In this document: piece after piece, positions 1 to 7,321 of the stretch
Position numbering within the stretch: the stretch's first letter is position 1
Layout: each line of letters opens with the position of its first letter
Origin: JAWVZB01 sp033722375
Lineage (GTDB): Bacteria > Actinomycetota > Nitriliruptoria > Nitriliruptorales > Nitriliruptoraceae
Reading direction: 5' to 3'
Length of the DNA: 29,406 nucleotides
Assembly: GCA_033722375.1 (NCBI GenBank)
Contig: JAWVZB010000031.1
Span: forward strand, 1-29,406
Program-made: the position numbers and the translations under genes
Notes under the pieces: model-generated
What the model was told of the DNA's origin: nothing
Seen by the model: the letters and a program-made list of their open reading frames with translations, nothing else
The model's database searches: none

Positions 1-393
1 CCCCGCTCGGCGACCAGCCACAGCGCGGCATGGTGCAAACTGACAGAAACCGTCGCATGCGCCGGTTTCTGACATGAGAACGCCGCTGTTGGCCTCCACC
101 ACGACGGCGAGACGACGGAAACCGTCATACCCGACGGTTTCCGTCAACCGAGGCCGAACGGGGCTTCCCGTCTGCTCGGCCGGCTCGCGATGTCGCCGCT
201 TCAGCAGTGCGCGGCGGTCAGGCCGACAGCAGGAGCGAGTTCGACATACAGACGTGCACCGGCCGGTGCCGCGTCGACGCGTAAACGCGTCCACAACGCT
301 TCCGCAGAAACGCGCGCATCCCTCCGCGGAACACCGAGCAGTCTCGTGACTCGATCGTGACTCGAATCGACGACCGCCAGAAGTGCGAGGAAC
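1..393. other. Gene-less left edge with palindromes
   Basis: I find no convincing complete gene here. The open frame at 74-349 is rich in Arg, Ser and Pro, starts inside an operator-like repeat and resembles no family. Bases 42-145 hold four operator-like palindromes (listed separately). There is also a perfect 16-bp inverted repeat at 276-291 (two 7-bp arms around AA) and a tandem 11-bp direct repeat TCGTGACTCGA at 344-354 and 355-365. At the extreme left, minus-strand bases 31-4 can be read as AALWLVAERG. That resembles the first helix of TetR-family regulators, but no good start codon precedes it, so the neighbouring gene stays unidentified. Confidence 0.6.
42..145. promoter_or_regulatory. 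Four 13-bp palindromes in two spaced pairs
   Basis: The element GACGGAAACCGTC is itself a palindrome (GACGG and CCGTC around AAA). It occurs perfectly at 114-126 and, inverted, at 133-145. Near-copies lie at 42-54 (one change) and, inverted, at 61-73 (two changes). Within each pair the spacer is exactly 6 bp (55-60 and 127-132), and the pairs lie 72 bp apart. Repeated palindromes with fixed spacing look like a cooperative operator for a dimeric repressor, for example of the TetR type. The controlled gene is probably left of the window. The regulator is inferred, not seen. Confidence 0.7.
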
Positions 394-470
394 TGGAGCG
401 GATGACGGGATTCGAACCCGCGACCTCCACCTTGGCAAGGTGGCGCTCTAGCCAGCTGAGCTACATCCGC
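394..470 (-). tRNA. tRNA-Gly (anticodon GCC)
   Basis: Read on the minus strand, 470-398 folds as a complete 73-nt cloverleaf. The 7-bp acceptor stem is GCGGATG with CATCCGC, the anticodon stem CCACC/GGTGG encloses TTGCCAA, and the T-loop is TTCGAAT. The anticodon GCC reads GGC glycine codons. The discriminator base is T (397), usual for bacterial tRNA-Gly, and the CCA end is encoded at 396-394. The gene stands alone. A candidate promoter lies about 65 bp upstream on the same strand. Confidence 0.97.
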
Positions 471-534
471 GTGACGTCAGAGGAGGGAGTGCTCGGACGG
501 GCGCTCTCGCCCCGCGACCTCGTGACGGGTGCGG

Positions 535-564
535 AGAGTACCGAGGCGCGTCGCGGGCGAGCAA
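535..564 (-). promoter_or_regulatory. Candidate promoter of tRNA-Gly
   Basis: On the minus strand a TTGCTC hexamer (564-559) and a TACTCT hexamer (540-535) are 18 bp apart and point toward the tRNA. Transcription would begin near 528, giving a 5' leader of roughly 58 nt that RNase P would remove. It is the best match between the tRNA and the kinase gene, but it rests on two hexamers only. Confidence 0.4.
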
Positions 565-636
565 GCAGGGCACGGTGCGGGGTCGCTGCCAGCCGGCGGC
601 GTCGAGGATCCAGCGCGCCGGTAGGTCCTGCTGCCC

Positions 637-673
637 AGCTCTCATCGAGCTCTCATCGCTCCGCCCGTACCGT
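637..673 (+). promoter_or_regulatory. Kinase promoter with 11-bp direct repeats
   Basis: AGCTCTCATCG occurs twice in perfect tandem (637-647, 648-658), followed 9 bp later by the -10 hexamer TACCGT (668-673). Direct repeats with an 11-bp period next to a promoter are the usual binding pattern of OmpR/PhoB-type regulators. The 16-bp core CTCATCGAGCTCTCAT (641-656) recurs exactly at 6575-6590 before another TACCGT box. The repeats occupy the -35 region, which suggests activator-dependent transcription of the kinase operon. Predicted start is about 680, leaving a leader of about 67 nt. Confidence 0.7.
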
Positions 674-746
674 CTCACCTGACGAGGTAAGCGGGTGGCC
701 TGATAGGGCAATCGCCCGTGGCACTGGCACCCATCGTGAGGAACCC

Positions 747-3700
747 ATGGCGGCCAACCAGGCCAATGCGATCGACGCCGCCGTCGGGGCGGCAACACCG
801 GAACACGTCGGAACCCCCCCCAAGGGAAGCCCGACCCCCGGGGAGAGCGAACCAGCAGCTCTGCACGTGCTGCTGGTGGAGGACGACGTGCAGGACGCCC
901 GCCTCCTCGAGGCCCAGCTGGTGGCGGACAACGCGCGTAGCCGCGTGACGGTCGAGCACGCGACGTCGCTGGCGGAGGCACACGAGGCACTGCGATCCCC
1001 CGAAGGAGCGCCGTTCGACGCCGTCCTGCTCGATCTGGGTCTCCCCGACAGCACGGGTCTCGAGACCTACACGAGCCTCGCCGGACTGGCCCCTGATCTA
1101 CCGATGGTGGTGCTCTCCGGCGACACCGACCGCGACATCGCCGTCGACGCCGTTCGGCACGGGGCGCAGGACTTCCTGGTCAAGGGGCTCGTCTCGGGCG
1201 AGGTCGTGTCCCGGGTCCTCCGGTACGCCGTCGAGCGCGGCCGGCTGCTGAACCGTCAGCGGGATCAGGCGACGAGGCAGCAGCTCCTGGCGGAACTGGG
1301 TCGGCTGGCACTGGGAGCCGACGAGCCGGGTCCCCTCCTCCAGGCGGCGATGGAGACCCTCCAGGAAGGGCTCGGCGTCGACCGCGTGCACCTGGTCGAG
1401 CGCGTGGACGACGGGTTCCGGCTGCGGGCCGGGATCGGCTGGGACGTGATGCACCGCCGGGTCCTGATCGAGCCTGGGCGGGACTCCTGGGCCGGCTACG
1501 CCACGCTCACGGGAGAGACCGTCGTCGTTCAAGACGTCAAGGCCGAGCGTCCCTTCGGGCTCGGAGCGCTCCTGGCCGACCACCCGCCCCGCAGCGGGGT
1601 CGTGGTCCCCGTCAGCTTCCAGTACAGGCCCTGGGGCGCGGTCGGGGCCTTCGCCGACACACCACGCGGCCTCACCGACAGTGACGTTTCGTTCGTCGAG
1701 CATGTTGCGGGCCTCGTCGGGACCACGATCCAGCGGCTCCGGGTCGAGGACGCGAGGATCGAGCGGGTCAAGGAGCTGACCGCACTCCAGGGCATCGCCC
1801 ACGCGGTCCAGCGGAACCACCTGTCGACCGGGCAGATGGCACGGCGGGCGACGGAGGAGCTCCTGCCCTCGTTCCAGTTCCCCGACATCACGGTCGCCGC
1901 GGTGGAGATCGCCGGAGAACGGTGCGAGCTCTCGGCCCAGAAGGGCGCCGGGATGGTCACGAGCCTCAGCGCCGAGATCGCGACCGACGGGCGAACACTC
2001 GGGATGGTGGAGGTCGGCTACAGCGAGAACCGACCGTTCCTCGCGGAGGAGCAGGACCTGCTCGACGCCGCCGCCGAATCGCTGGCCGCCTGGTTGACCC
2101 GCGGCGAGGCGATCGCCGACCTCCGCGCCAGCCAACGTCGCCTGGACCTGACGCTCAGCCAGCTGCCGGCGCTCGTCTACACCCTCGACGAAGACCTGCG
2201 CTTCACGTCGGTCACCGGGAAGGTGCTCGAGGAGCGGGGCCAGGATGCCGGCGAACTGATAGGGCGGCCGGTGAGCGTCCTCCTGGCCGAGCAGGGTCTG
2301 GAGGGCTCCGACGAGACCTTGGAGGTCCACCGGGCAGCCGTGGCAGGGACACCCGGTGACTTCGCGGTCGAGACCGCCAGCGCACGGTGGGAGGGCGCCG
2401 TCGAGCCGCTGACCGACGCCGATGGCGGTCCTGCCGGGGTCGTCGGCCTGGCGCTGGACGCCACCGAGCGACGGGAACGAGAGCGAGCGCTCGCCGCCAG
2501 TACCGCGCGGCTCCGGGCGCTGTTCCAGAACGCGTCCGACGCGATCCTCCTCGCCGATGACGACGGGAACTACCTCGACGCCAACCCGGCGGCCCTCCGG
2601 CTCCTCGGCTACTCCCGGGACGAGCTGCTCGGGATGTCCGTCATCGACGTGGTCGCAGGCACGGAGACGGATCTGCACGACACCTGGCAGGAGTTCGAGC
2701 GGCACGGCTCCCAGGACGGCGAGGTCCTGCTTCGACGCAAGGATGGGCAGACCGTCATCGCGGGGTACAACGCGGTACGGAACATCCAACCGGGCGTGCA
2801 CCTGTCGATCATGCGCGACATCACCGATCACGTGCAGGCCCAGATCGCGCTGCGCCGCAGCGAGGACCGCTTCCGTCAGCTCGCCGAGAACGCCGCCGAG
2901 GGCATCCTGCGGGTCGAGCTGAAGCCGGAGGGCCGCTACACCTACGTCAACCCCGCGCTCGAGCGCATCACCGGCTACTCCGAGCCCGAGATCTTCGCCC
3001 ACCCCCGACTCCTGAACGACCGCCTGCATCCGGCCGACCGCTCGAAGCCACGCGACGTGGTCGATCCGTCGAACAGCATCGAGCAGCCGCTGCTGCTCCG
3101 GTTCCGGCGGGCCGACGACACGTGGGTGTGGCTCGAGATGTACTCGTCCCCGGTCTACGACCGGTCCGGCGAGCTGGAGGCCGTCCACGGCCTCGTCGTC
3201 GACGTGACGGATCGGAAGCGGCAGGCGGAGGCGCTCGAGGACGCACTCCGACAGGAGCGCAAGGCGGCCGAGCGACTGCGCGAGCTCGACCGCATGCGGG
3301 AGGGCTTCCTCCGGGCGGTCTCGCACGAGCTGCGCACCCCGCTGACCTCGGTGTACGCCGGCACCCTGACGCTGCGAGACAACGCAGAGAACCTCGCGCC
3401 GGAACGCCAGCATGACCTCCTCGAGCGGGTGTTCGCCAACGCCGAACGCCTCCGGCAGCTGCTCGACGACCTCGTCGACGTCGACCGCTTCTCGTCGGGA
3501 ACCGCCGATGTCCAGCTCGAGCAGGTGGACCTGTCCGTCCTGGCGGCGGCGGTCGTCGAGCAGTACGGGCTCACCGACGTCAAGGAGCACATCGATGTCG
3601 ACCTCGACGCGACACCCCTGCCGATCATGGCGGACGTGCCCAAGCTCCACCGCGCCGTCGAACAGCTGATCGACAACGCCGTCAAGCACACACCGACCGG

Positions 3701-3989
3701 CACGAGGATCTGGCTGCGCACGCGACGAAGCAGCGAGGGATGCGTGCTCACGGTCGAGGACGACGGACCAGGCGTGGAGGACGAACTGAAGACCCACGTC
3801 TTCGAGCCCTTCCGCCAGGGCAGAGCCTCGGACTCGCTGGCCGACCCGGGAACCGGCATCGGCCTCGCTCTCGTCGAAGGCTGCGTGAGGGTCCACGGTG
3901 GTCGGGTGTGGGTCGAGGACCGTCCCGGGGGCGGAGCCTCGTTCCAGATCCTCCTGCCAAGAGCGACCGACGGCGCCGACCGTGAGTGA
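747..3989 (+). CDS. Receiver-GAF-PAS sensor histidine kinase, 1080 aa
   Basis: A large soluble sensor histidine kinase; no membrane segment is apparent. Domain order: receiver (about 38-165, phospho-acceptor D96, acidic pair in VEDD, K146), GAF (about 185-330), a second GAF-like region (about 340-450), three PAS domains (about 465-580, 590-700, 705-825), HisKA with H860 in SHELRTPL, and an ATPase domain with N977 and DDGPG and GTGIGL boxes. I start at ATG 747 because GAGGA lies 4 nt upstream and the receiver begins soon after; the frame is open further upstream, but there it reads across the tRNA. Lys146 is followed by Gly, not the usual cis-Pro. Its stop overlaps the next kinase start by 8 nt, so the two are translationally coupled. 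The signal is unknown; soluble GAF/PAS domains suggest a cytoplasmic cue. Confidence 0.9.
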   Translation: MAANQANAIDAAVGAATPEHVGTPPKGSPTPGESEPAALHVLLVEDDVQDARLLEAQLVADNARSRVTVEHATSLAEAHEALRSPEGAPFDAVLLDLGLPDSTGLETYTSLAGLAPDLPMVVLSGDTDRDIAVDAVRHGAQDFLVKGLVSGEVVSRVLRYAVERGRLLNRQRDQATRQQLLAELGRLALGADEPGPLLQAAMETLQEGLGVDRVHLVERVDDGFRLRAGIGWDVMHRRVLIEPGRDSWAGYATLTGETVVVQDVKAERPFGLGALLADHPPRSGVVVPVSFQYRPWGAVGAFADTPRGLTDSDVSFVEHVAGLVGTTIQRLRVEDARIERVKELTALQGIAHAVQRNHLSTGQMARRATEELLPSFQFPDITVAAVEIAGERCELSAQKGAGMVTSLSAEIATDGRTLGMVEVGYSENRPFLAEEQDLLDAAAESLAAWLTRGEAIADLRASQRRLDLTLSQLPALVYTLDEDLRFTSVTGKVLEERGQDAGELIGRPVSVLLAEQGLEGSDETLEVHRAAVAGTPGDFAVETASARWEGAVEPLTDADGGPAGVVGLALDATERRERERALAASTARLRALFQNASDAILLADDDGNYLDANPAALRLLGYSRDELLGMSVIDVVAGTETDLHDTWQEFERHGSQDGEVLLRRKDGQTVIAGYNAVRNIQPGVHLSIMRDITDHVQAQIALRRSEDRFRQLAENAAEGILRVELKPEGRYTYVNPALERITGYSEPEIFAHPRLLNDRLHPADRSKPRDVVDPSNSIEQPLLLRFRRADDTWVWLEMYSSPVYDRSGELEAVHGLVVDVTDRKRQAEALEDALRQERKAAERLRELDRMREGFLRAVSHELRTPLTSVYAGTLTLRDNAENLAPERQHDLLERVFANAERLRQLLDDLVDVDRFSSGTADVQLEQVDLSVLAAAVVEQYGLTDVKEHIDVDLDATPLPIMADVPKLHRAVEQLIDNAVKHTPTGTRIWLRTRRSSEGCVLTVEDDGPGVEDELKTHVFEPFRQGRASDSLADPGTGIGLALVEGCVRVHGGRVWVEDRPGGGASFQILLPRATDGADRE

Positions 3990-5262
3990 GCCCCAGCACG
4001 CGACCGACGACGACCGATCCCGCCCTACCCCGGACCGGCGGCGACGCGCCGCGCAGCTGACCAGGCTCCTCCAGCGCATCACGGTGCTCGCGAACGAGGC
4101 CGGTGACACAGCAACCGCCCTGGAGCGCGCTGTGGCCGACATCGCCGAGACCATGGGCTGGCCCGCGGGCCGCGCGATGGAGGTGGACAGCGGCCCGTCG
4201 CTACGGGAGGTGGGGCAGACCTTCGTCGCGCAGGGACACGAGGACGCCAGTGCGGCCGTGGAGCTGCTCGGAACCTCGGGGGCCATGGAGGAGATCGCGC
4301 TCCAGGCCGTTCACAGCGAGGTCGCACGATGGCGTCCCCTCGTCGCCGATCCCGGCGGTAACGGCAACCGACGAGGTTCGCTCGCCTTCCCGGTCGTGGC
4401 CAACGGAGACGCGGTGGCCGTGCTCCAGTTCGTCTCCGCGAACAGGGCAGATCCCGACGAGGACCTCCTGCGGACCATGGCGGACGTGGGCCGGCAGCTC
4501 GGCATCCTGGTCGAACGCAACCACGCGATCGAACGTCTCGAGGAGCTCAACACCGAGCTCGAGCGATCGAACCGTCAGCTCGAGCGGTTCGCCTACGTGG
4601 CGTCCCACGACCTCCAGGAGCCGCTGCGCAAGATCATCGGGTTCACGGAGCTGCTCGAGCTACGCCACAGCGACGAACTGTCCGAACAGGCGAGCGAGTA
4701 CTTCGGCATCGTTACCGACGGTGCGCGTCGCATGCGCCAGCTGCTCGAGGATCTGCTGGCGTACTCGCGGGCCGGACGACGTGAGCTCGAGATGCAAGCG
4801 GTCGACCTCACCGACCTCGTCGAGACCGTCCTGGCAGACCTCGAGCCTGCGGCCAAGGAGGCAGGGGCCACTATCGAGATCGAGACGCCGCTTCCAACCG
4901 TCCACGGTGACGCCCGCGAGCTCCGCAGCGTGTTCCTGAACCTCGTCGGCAACGCCTTGAAGTACCACCGCGAGGACCAGCCTCCGACGGTGACGATCAG
5001 CGCCGTCCCGGAGTCGGAGGGGTGGTGGCGCGTGACCGTCGCCGACGACGGGATCGGGATCGCCCCTGAACACCACGAGCGCGTCTTCGAGATCTTCCAG
5101 CGTCTGCACGCGAGAGGGGAGTTCGGGGGCACCGGGATCGGCCTCGCCTTGTGCGAGCAGGCCGTCGCTCACCACGGCGGGCGGATCTGGATCGAGTCCG
5201 AGCCGGGACAGGGGAGCCGCTTCCACGTCAGCCTCCCGGACGCCCACGCCAGGGATGGCTGA
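3982..5262 (+). CDS. GAF-domain histidine kinase, 426 aa
   Basis: A second cytoplasmic sensor kinase. Residues about 30-185 look like a GAF domain. HisKA follows with H209 in the ASHDLQEPLRKI box, a form common in phytochrome-type and related kinases, and then the ATPase domain with N324, DDGIGIAP and GTGIGLALCE boxes. The GTG start at 3982 lies 8 nt inside the end of the upstream kinase; the longer frame from 3898 would overlap that kinase's catalytic end and adds only Arg/Pro-rich residues. The gene ends 6 bp before the stop of a convergent single-domain regulator of the kind that partners phytochrome-like kinases, which makes that protein a plausible phosphorylation target. No chromophore-binding cysteine is evident. 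Confidence 0.88.
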   Translation: MSEPQHATDDDRSRPTPDRRRRAAQLTRLLQRITVLANEAGDTATALERAVADIAETMGWPAGRAMEVDSGPSLREVGQTFVAQGHEDASAAVELLGTSGAMEEIALQAVHSEVARWRPLVADPGGNGNRRGSLAFPVVANGDAVAVLQFVSANRADPDEDLLRTMADVGRQLGILVERNHAIERLEELNTELERSNRQLERFAYVASHDLQEPLRKIIGFTELLELRHSDELSEQASEYFGIVTDGARRMRQLLEDLLAYSRAGRRELEMQAVDLTDLVETVLADLEPAAKEAGATIEIETPLPTVHGDARELRSVFLNLVGNALKYHREDQPPTVTISAVPESEGWWRVTVADDGIGIAPEHHERVFEIFQRLHARGEFGGTGIGLALCEQAVAHHGGRIWIESEPGQGSRFHVSLPDAHARDG

Positions 5263-5268
5263 GGGTTC

Positions 5269-5718
5269 TCAGTCCCCGGTCGGCGGGAGCCGCACGACCT
5301 GGAACCAGAAGTCCTCGAGTGCCGCGACCAGCTTCGCGAAGCCCTCGATGCCGATCGGCTTCTGCACGTACGCGGCGGCGTGCTCGCGGTAGCTCCGGAG
5401 GATGTCCGCGTCCTCGCCGGAGGTCGTGAGCATCACGACCGGGATCGTCCTGGCCGCGTCCTCGTCCTTGATCCGTTCGAGCACCTCGAGGCCGCTCATA
5501 CCGGGCAGGTTGATGTCCAGGAGGATGAGATCCGGCTGTGGCCGGCCGGCATGCTCGCCCTCGCCGCGCAGGTAGCGCATGGCCTCCTCGCCCGTCCCCA
5601 CGACCTCGATGTCGTTGCGGATCTTGGACTGCTTGAGCGACTCGACGGCCAGGAGGACGTCTGCCTCGTCGTCCTCGACCATCAGGATCCGGACCGGACG
5701 CACAGGACGTTCATCCAT
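5269..5718 (-). CDS. Rcp1-like single-domain response regulator, 149 aa
   Basis: A stand-alone receiver domain with no output domain. Acidic residues E15-D16-D17, phospho-acceptor D68 (LLDINLPGMSG), T98 and K120-P121 are all in place. The insertion after the first third (RGEGEHAGRP) and the ending are typical of the Rcp1 subfamily, which takes phosphate from phytochrome-type kinases. ATG 5718 is preferred over upstream in-frame codons because it gives a normal receiver start and overlaps the stop of the OmpR-type regulator by 8 nt (ATGGATGA), implying coupled translation. It converges tail to tail with the GAF kinase. Partner assignment is inference. Confidence 0.9.
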   Translation of the reverse strand: MDERPVRPVRILMVEDDEADVLLAVESLKQSKIRNDIEVVGTGEEAMRYLRGEGEHAGRPQPDLILLDINLPGMSGLEVLERIKDEDAARTIPVVMLTTSGEDADILRSYREHAAAYVQKPIGIEGFAKLVAALEDFWFQVVRLPPTGD

Positions 5719-6466
5719 CGGTGTTCGCCCCCTCGAGGGTCTGATCGTCGTTCGGAGCCCGTAACCGGTACCCGACCCCCCGCACCGTCTCGAGCGTGTC
5801 GGTCGCGAACGGGGCGTCGATCTTGCGCCGCAGGTAGCCGACGTAGACATCCACGACGTTGGAGCCGTCCTCGCCGGCGTCCCACACCTCGTCATGGAGG
5901 TGGCGCCGCGACAGGGCGCGCCCCGGCTGCTCCATGAACACCCGCAGCAGCGCGAACTCGGTCGGCGTGAGCTCGATGCGGACACCGTCCCGCTCGACCT
6001 CGCGCCCGTCGAGATCCATCAGGAGCGAGCCGACCCGGATGTCGCCCCGCTGCTGCTGGCTCCCGGCGCCCCGCTCGACCATGCGCCGCCGGAGGAGGGC
6101 GCGAACCCGCGCGACGAACTCCTCGAGCGCGAACGGCTTGACGAGGTAGTCGTCGACACCGGCACGCAGGCTCTCGACCCGGTCGGTGATACCGGCCGCA
6201 CCCGAGACCATCAGGATCGGGGTCCAGTCCCGGTTCTCCCGCAGCGCCTCGACGATCTCGATGCCAGGGCATACAGGGAGCCGTCGGTCGATCACGATGA
6301 CGTCGAACCCCCCGCCGAGCGCCGCCTCACGCCCTGAGCCTCCGTCACCGCACACGGTGACCCCGTACCCCTCCTCTTCGAGGGCCACCTCCATGAGGCG
6401 TGCTGTCCCCGCCGCGTCCTCGATCACGAGGATGGTGTGCCGGCGTGCCGATGCCTCAGCTGGCAT
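5711..6466 (-). CDS. OmpR/PhoB-family response regulator, 251 aa
   Basis: A DNA-binding two-component regulator. The receiver spans about 11-125, with acidic pair E16-D17, phospho-acceptor D60 (VIDRRLP), S88 and K110-P111. A winged helix spans about 143-238 (LTPTEFALLRVFM, then VDVYVGYLRRKID and the wing TVRGVGYRL). It starts at ATG 6466 with AAGGG 5 nt upstream. The ribosome site sits at the edge of a 30-bp imperfect palindrome (6473-6502), so autoregulation or RNA folding could control it. Family members bind 11-bp direct repeats, which are present at two promoters here (637 and 6575). It is the natural candidate for both, though that is not shown. Confidence 0.92.
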   Translation of the reverse strand: MPAEASARRHTILVIEDAAGTARLMEVALEEEGYGVTVCGDGGSGREAALGGGFDVIVIDRRLPVCPGIEIVEALRENRDWTPILMVSGAAGITDRVESLRAGVDDYLVKPFALEEFVARVRALLRRRMVERGAGSQQQRGDIRVGSLLMDLDGREVERDGVRIELTPTEFALLRVFMEQPGRALSRRHLHDEVWDAGEDGSNVVDVYVGYLRRKIDAPFATDTLETVRGVGYRLRAPNDDQTLEGANTDG

Positions 6467-6472
6467 GGCATC

Positions 6473-6502
6473 CCTTCACGGGTGACTAGTCACGAGTGAA
6501 GG
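6473..6502 (-). promoter_or_regulatory. 30-bp palindrome over the regulator's ribosome site
   Basis: The arms CCTTCAC (6473-6479) and GTGAAGG (6496-6502) flank the perfect palindrome TGACTAGTCA (6483-6492). Overall 13 of 15 base pairs match. It begins 7 bp upstream of the ATG of the OmpR-type regulator and includes part of its Shine-Dalgarno sequence. It could be an operator or, in RNA, a hairpin that hides the ribosome site. Confidence 0.6.
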
Positions 6503-6529
6503 TGAGTCCGCGCCTAGAATCAAGGGCCT

Positions 6530-6546
6530 GGGGTGCGCGGCACCCC
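6530..6546. repeat. Short perfect inverted repeat
   Basis: GGGGTGC and GCACCCC are separated by GCG, a 7-bp stem with a 3-base loop. It lies midway in the divergent interval between the OmpR-type regulator and the four-cysteine gene. It could be an operator or a small hairpin in the regulator's leader. Confidence 0.4.
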
Positions 6547-6574
6547 TGTCCAGATGACCCGTGGACCTGCGGTC

Positions 6575-6606
6575 CTCATCGAGCTCTCATGGTCCCGCCC
6601 TACCGT
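6575..6606 (+). promoter_or_regulatory. Promoter sharing the kinase direct-repeat element
   Basis: CTCATCGAGCTCTCAT (6575-6590) is identical over 16 bp to 641-656 upstream of the large kinase. CTCAT recurs with an 11-bp period. The -10 hexamer TACCGT follows at 6601-6606, with a 10-bp gap here and an 11-bp gap at the kinase. Transcription toward the four-cysteine gene would start near 6613. It also lies about 110 bp upstream of the divergent OmpR-type regulator gene. Confidence 0.7.
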
Positions 6607-6660
6607 GGCTCGAGACGGGGACGGAGCGTGACCGGAACGCAGACGACCGAGAGTCAGCGC

Positions 6661-6828
6661 ATGGCAGCAAGCACGACCGAGGCCACGATCGTGGTGCCGT
6701 GCGTCGACTGCGGCGACACCCCGATCCCCGTCAGCGAGGTGCTGCGGGTCTGGATCGTCGACGCCGGCCCGCTGTGCCCGCCATGCGGCGAGGACCTCTC
6801 CGGAGCCGCCGGGATCCGGGACGCCTGA
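6661..6828 (+). CDS. Four-cysteine zinc-ribbon-like microprotein, 55 aa
   Basis: I do not recognise a named family. The protein has two CxxC knuckles, C14-V-D-C17 and C39-P-P-C42, 21 residues apart, a layout typical of a one-metal zinc ribbon. The rest is short and has no membrane segment. I chose ATG 6661, with GAGAG about 7 nt upstream; an in-frame GTG at 6628 would add 11 residues but its GGAG is only 1 nt away. The gene follows the direct-repeat promoter at 6575-6606 and converges with dut 14 bp downstream. Sharing a promoter element with the large kinase suggests it is an output or accessory of that signalling system. Confidence 0.72.
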   Translation: MAASTTEATIVVPCVDCGDTPIPVSEVLRVWIVDAGPLCPPCGEDLSGAAGIRDA

Positions 6829-6842
6829 CAGCCGGCCGAGGG

Positions 6843-7319
6843 TCACGAGGTGGGCGGCACCTGCCCTCCGACCCCGGTGGAACCGAAGCCGCCGTCGCCC
6901 CGCCCCGTCTCATCGAGCGTCTCGACCTCGACGACCTCCGCGCGCCCGACGCGCTGGAGCACGAGCTGGGCGATGCGGTCCCCGGGGGCGATCTCGACCG
7001 GGTCGTCACCGAGGTTCACGAGCAGCACCTTGAGCTCGCCGCGGTAACCGCTGTCGATGGTGCCGGGGGCATTGACGACGGTCAGACCCGACGTCAGTGC
7101 GAGCCCGGACCGTGGATGCACGAGGCCCACCCAGCCTGACGGGATCGCGACTGCCAGGCCCGTGCCGACCGCGCCCCGCTCCCCCGGTGCGAAGGCCTTG
7201 GCCTCGACCGCGGCGAGATCGAGTCCGGCGTCCCCGTCGTGCGCGTACGCCGGCAGGGTGGCCTCGGGGTCGAGCTTTCGAACGCGCAGCCTCGGCTCGG
7301 AGGGAGCTTCGTCAGCCAT
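6843..7319 (-). CDS. dUTP diphosphatase, 158 aa
   Basis: Trimeric dUTPase: hydrolyses dUTP to dUMP and pyrophosphate, keeping uracil out of DNA and supplying thymidylate synthesis. All five family motifs are visible in order: AGLDL, PRSGLA, the uracil-binding segment GTIDSGYRGEL, RIAQLVL, and the C-terminal RGDGGFGSTG that closes over the active site. Length is normal for the family. It starts 2 nt after the stop of the wax-ester synthase gene, so the two are probably one transcript even though their functions are unrelated. It converges with the four-cysteine gene. Confidence 0.97.
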   Translation of the reverse strand: MADEAPSEPRLRVRKLDPEATLPAYAHDGDAGLDLAAVEAKAFAPGERGAVGTGLAVAIPSGWVGLVHPRSGLALTSGLTVVNAPGTIDSGYRGELKVLLVNLGDDPVEIAPGDRIAQLVLQRVGRAEVVEVETLDETGRGDGGFGSTGVGGQVPPTS

Positions 7320-7321
7320 GC

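Noticed and set aside
74..349. 91-codon open frame at the left edge
   Set aside because: Low-complexity Arg/Ser/Pro composition, starts inside an operator-like palindrome, no ribosome site, no family resemblance.
344..365. Tandem 11-bp repeat downstream of the tRNA as an attachment site
   Set aside because: It is not a copy of the tRNA 3' end and no integrase or second copy exists in the window.
1..393. Replication origin or iteron array
   Set aside because: The palindromes are only four in number, no DnaA boxes or AT-rich segment are present, and no replication gene is nearby.
357..746. N-terminal 130-codon extension of the large kinase frame
   Set aside because: It reads through the tRNA-Gly gene on the opposite strand (the well-known spurious peptide MTGFEPATSTLARWR) and through the promoter repeats. 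ATG 747 has a ribosome site and directly precedes the receiver domain.
1098..4286. 1062-codon minus-strand frame opposite the kinases
   Set aside because: Antisense shadow of a GC-rich coding region; the plus strand encodes full receiver, GAF, PAS and kinase domains.
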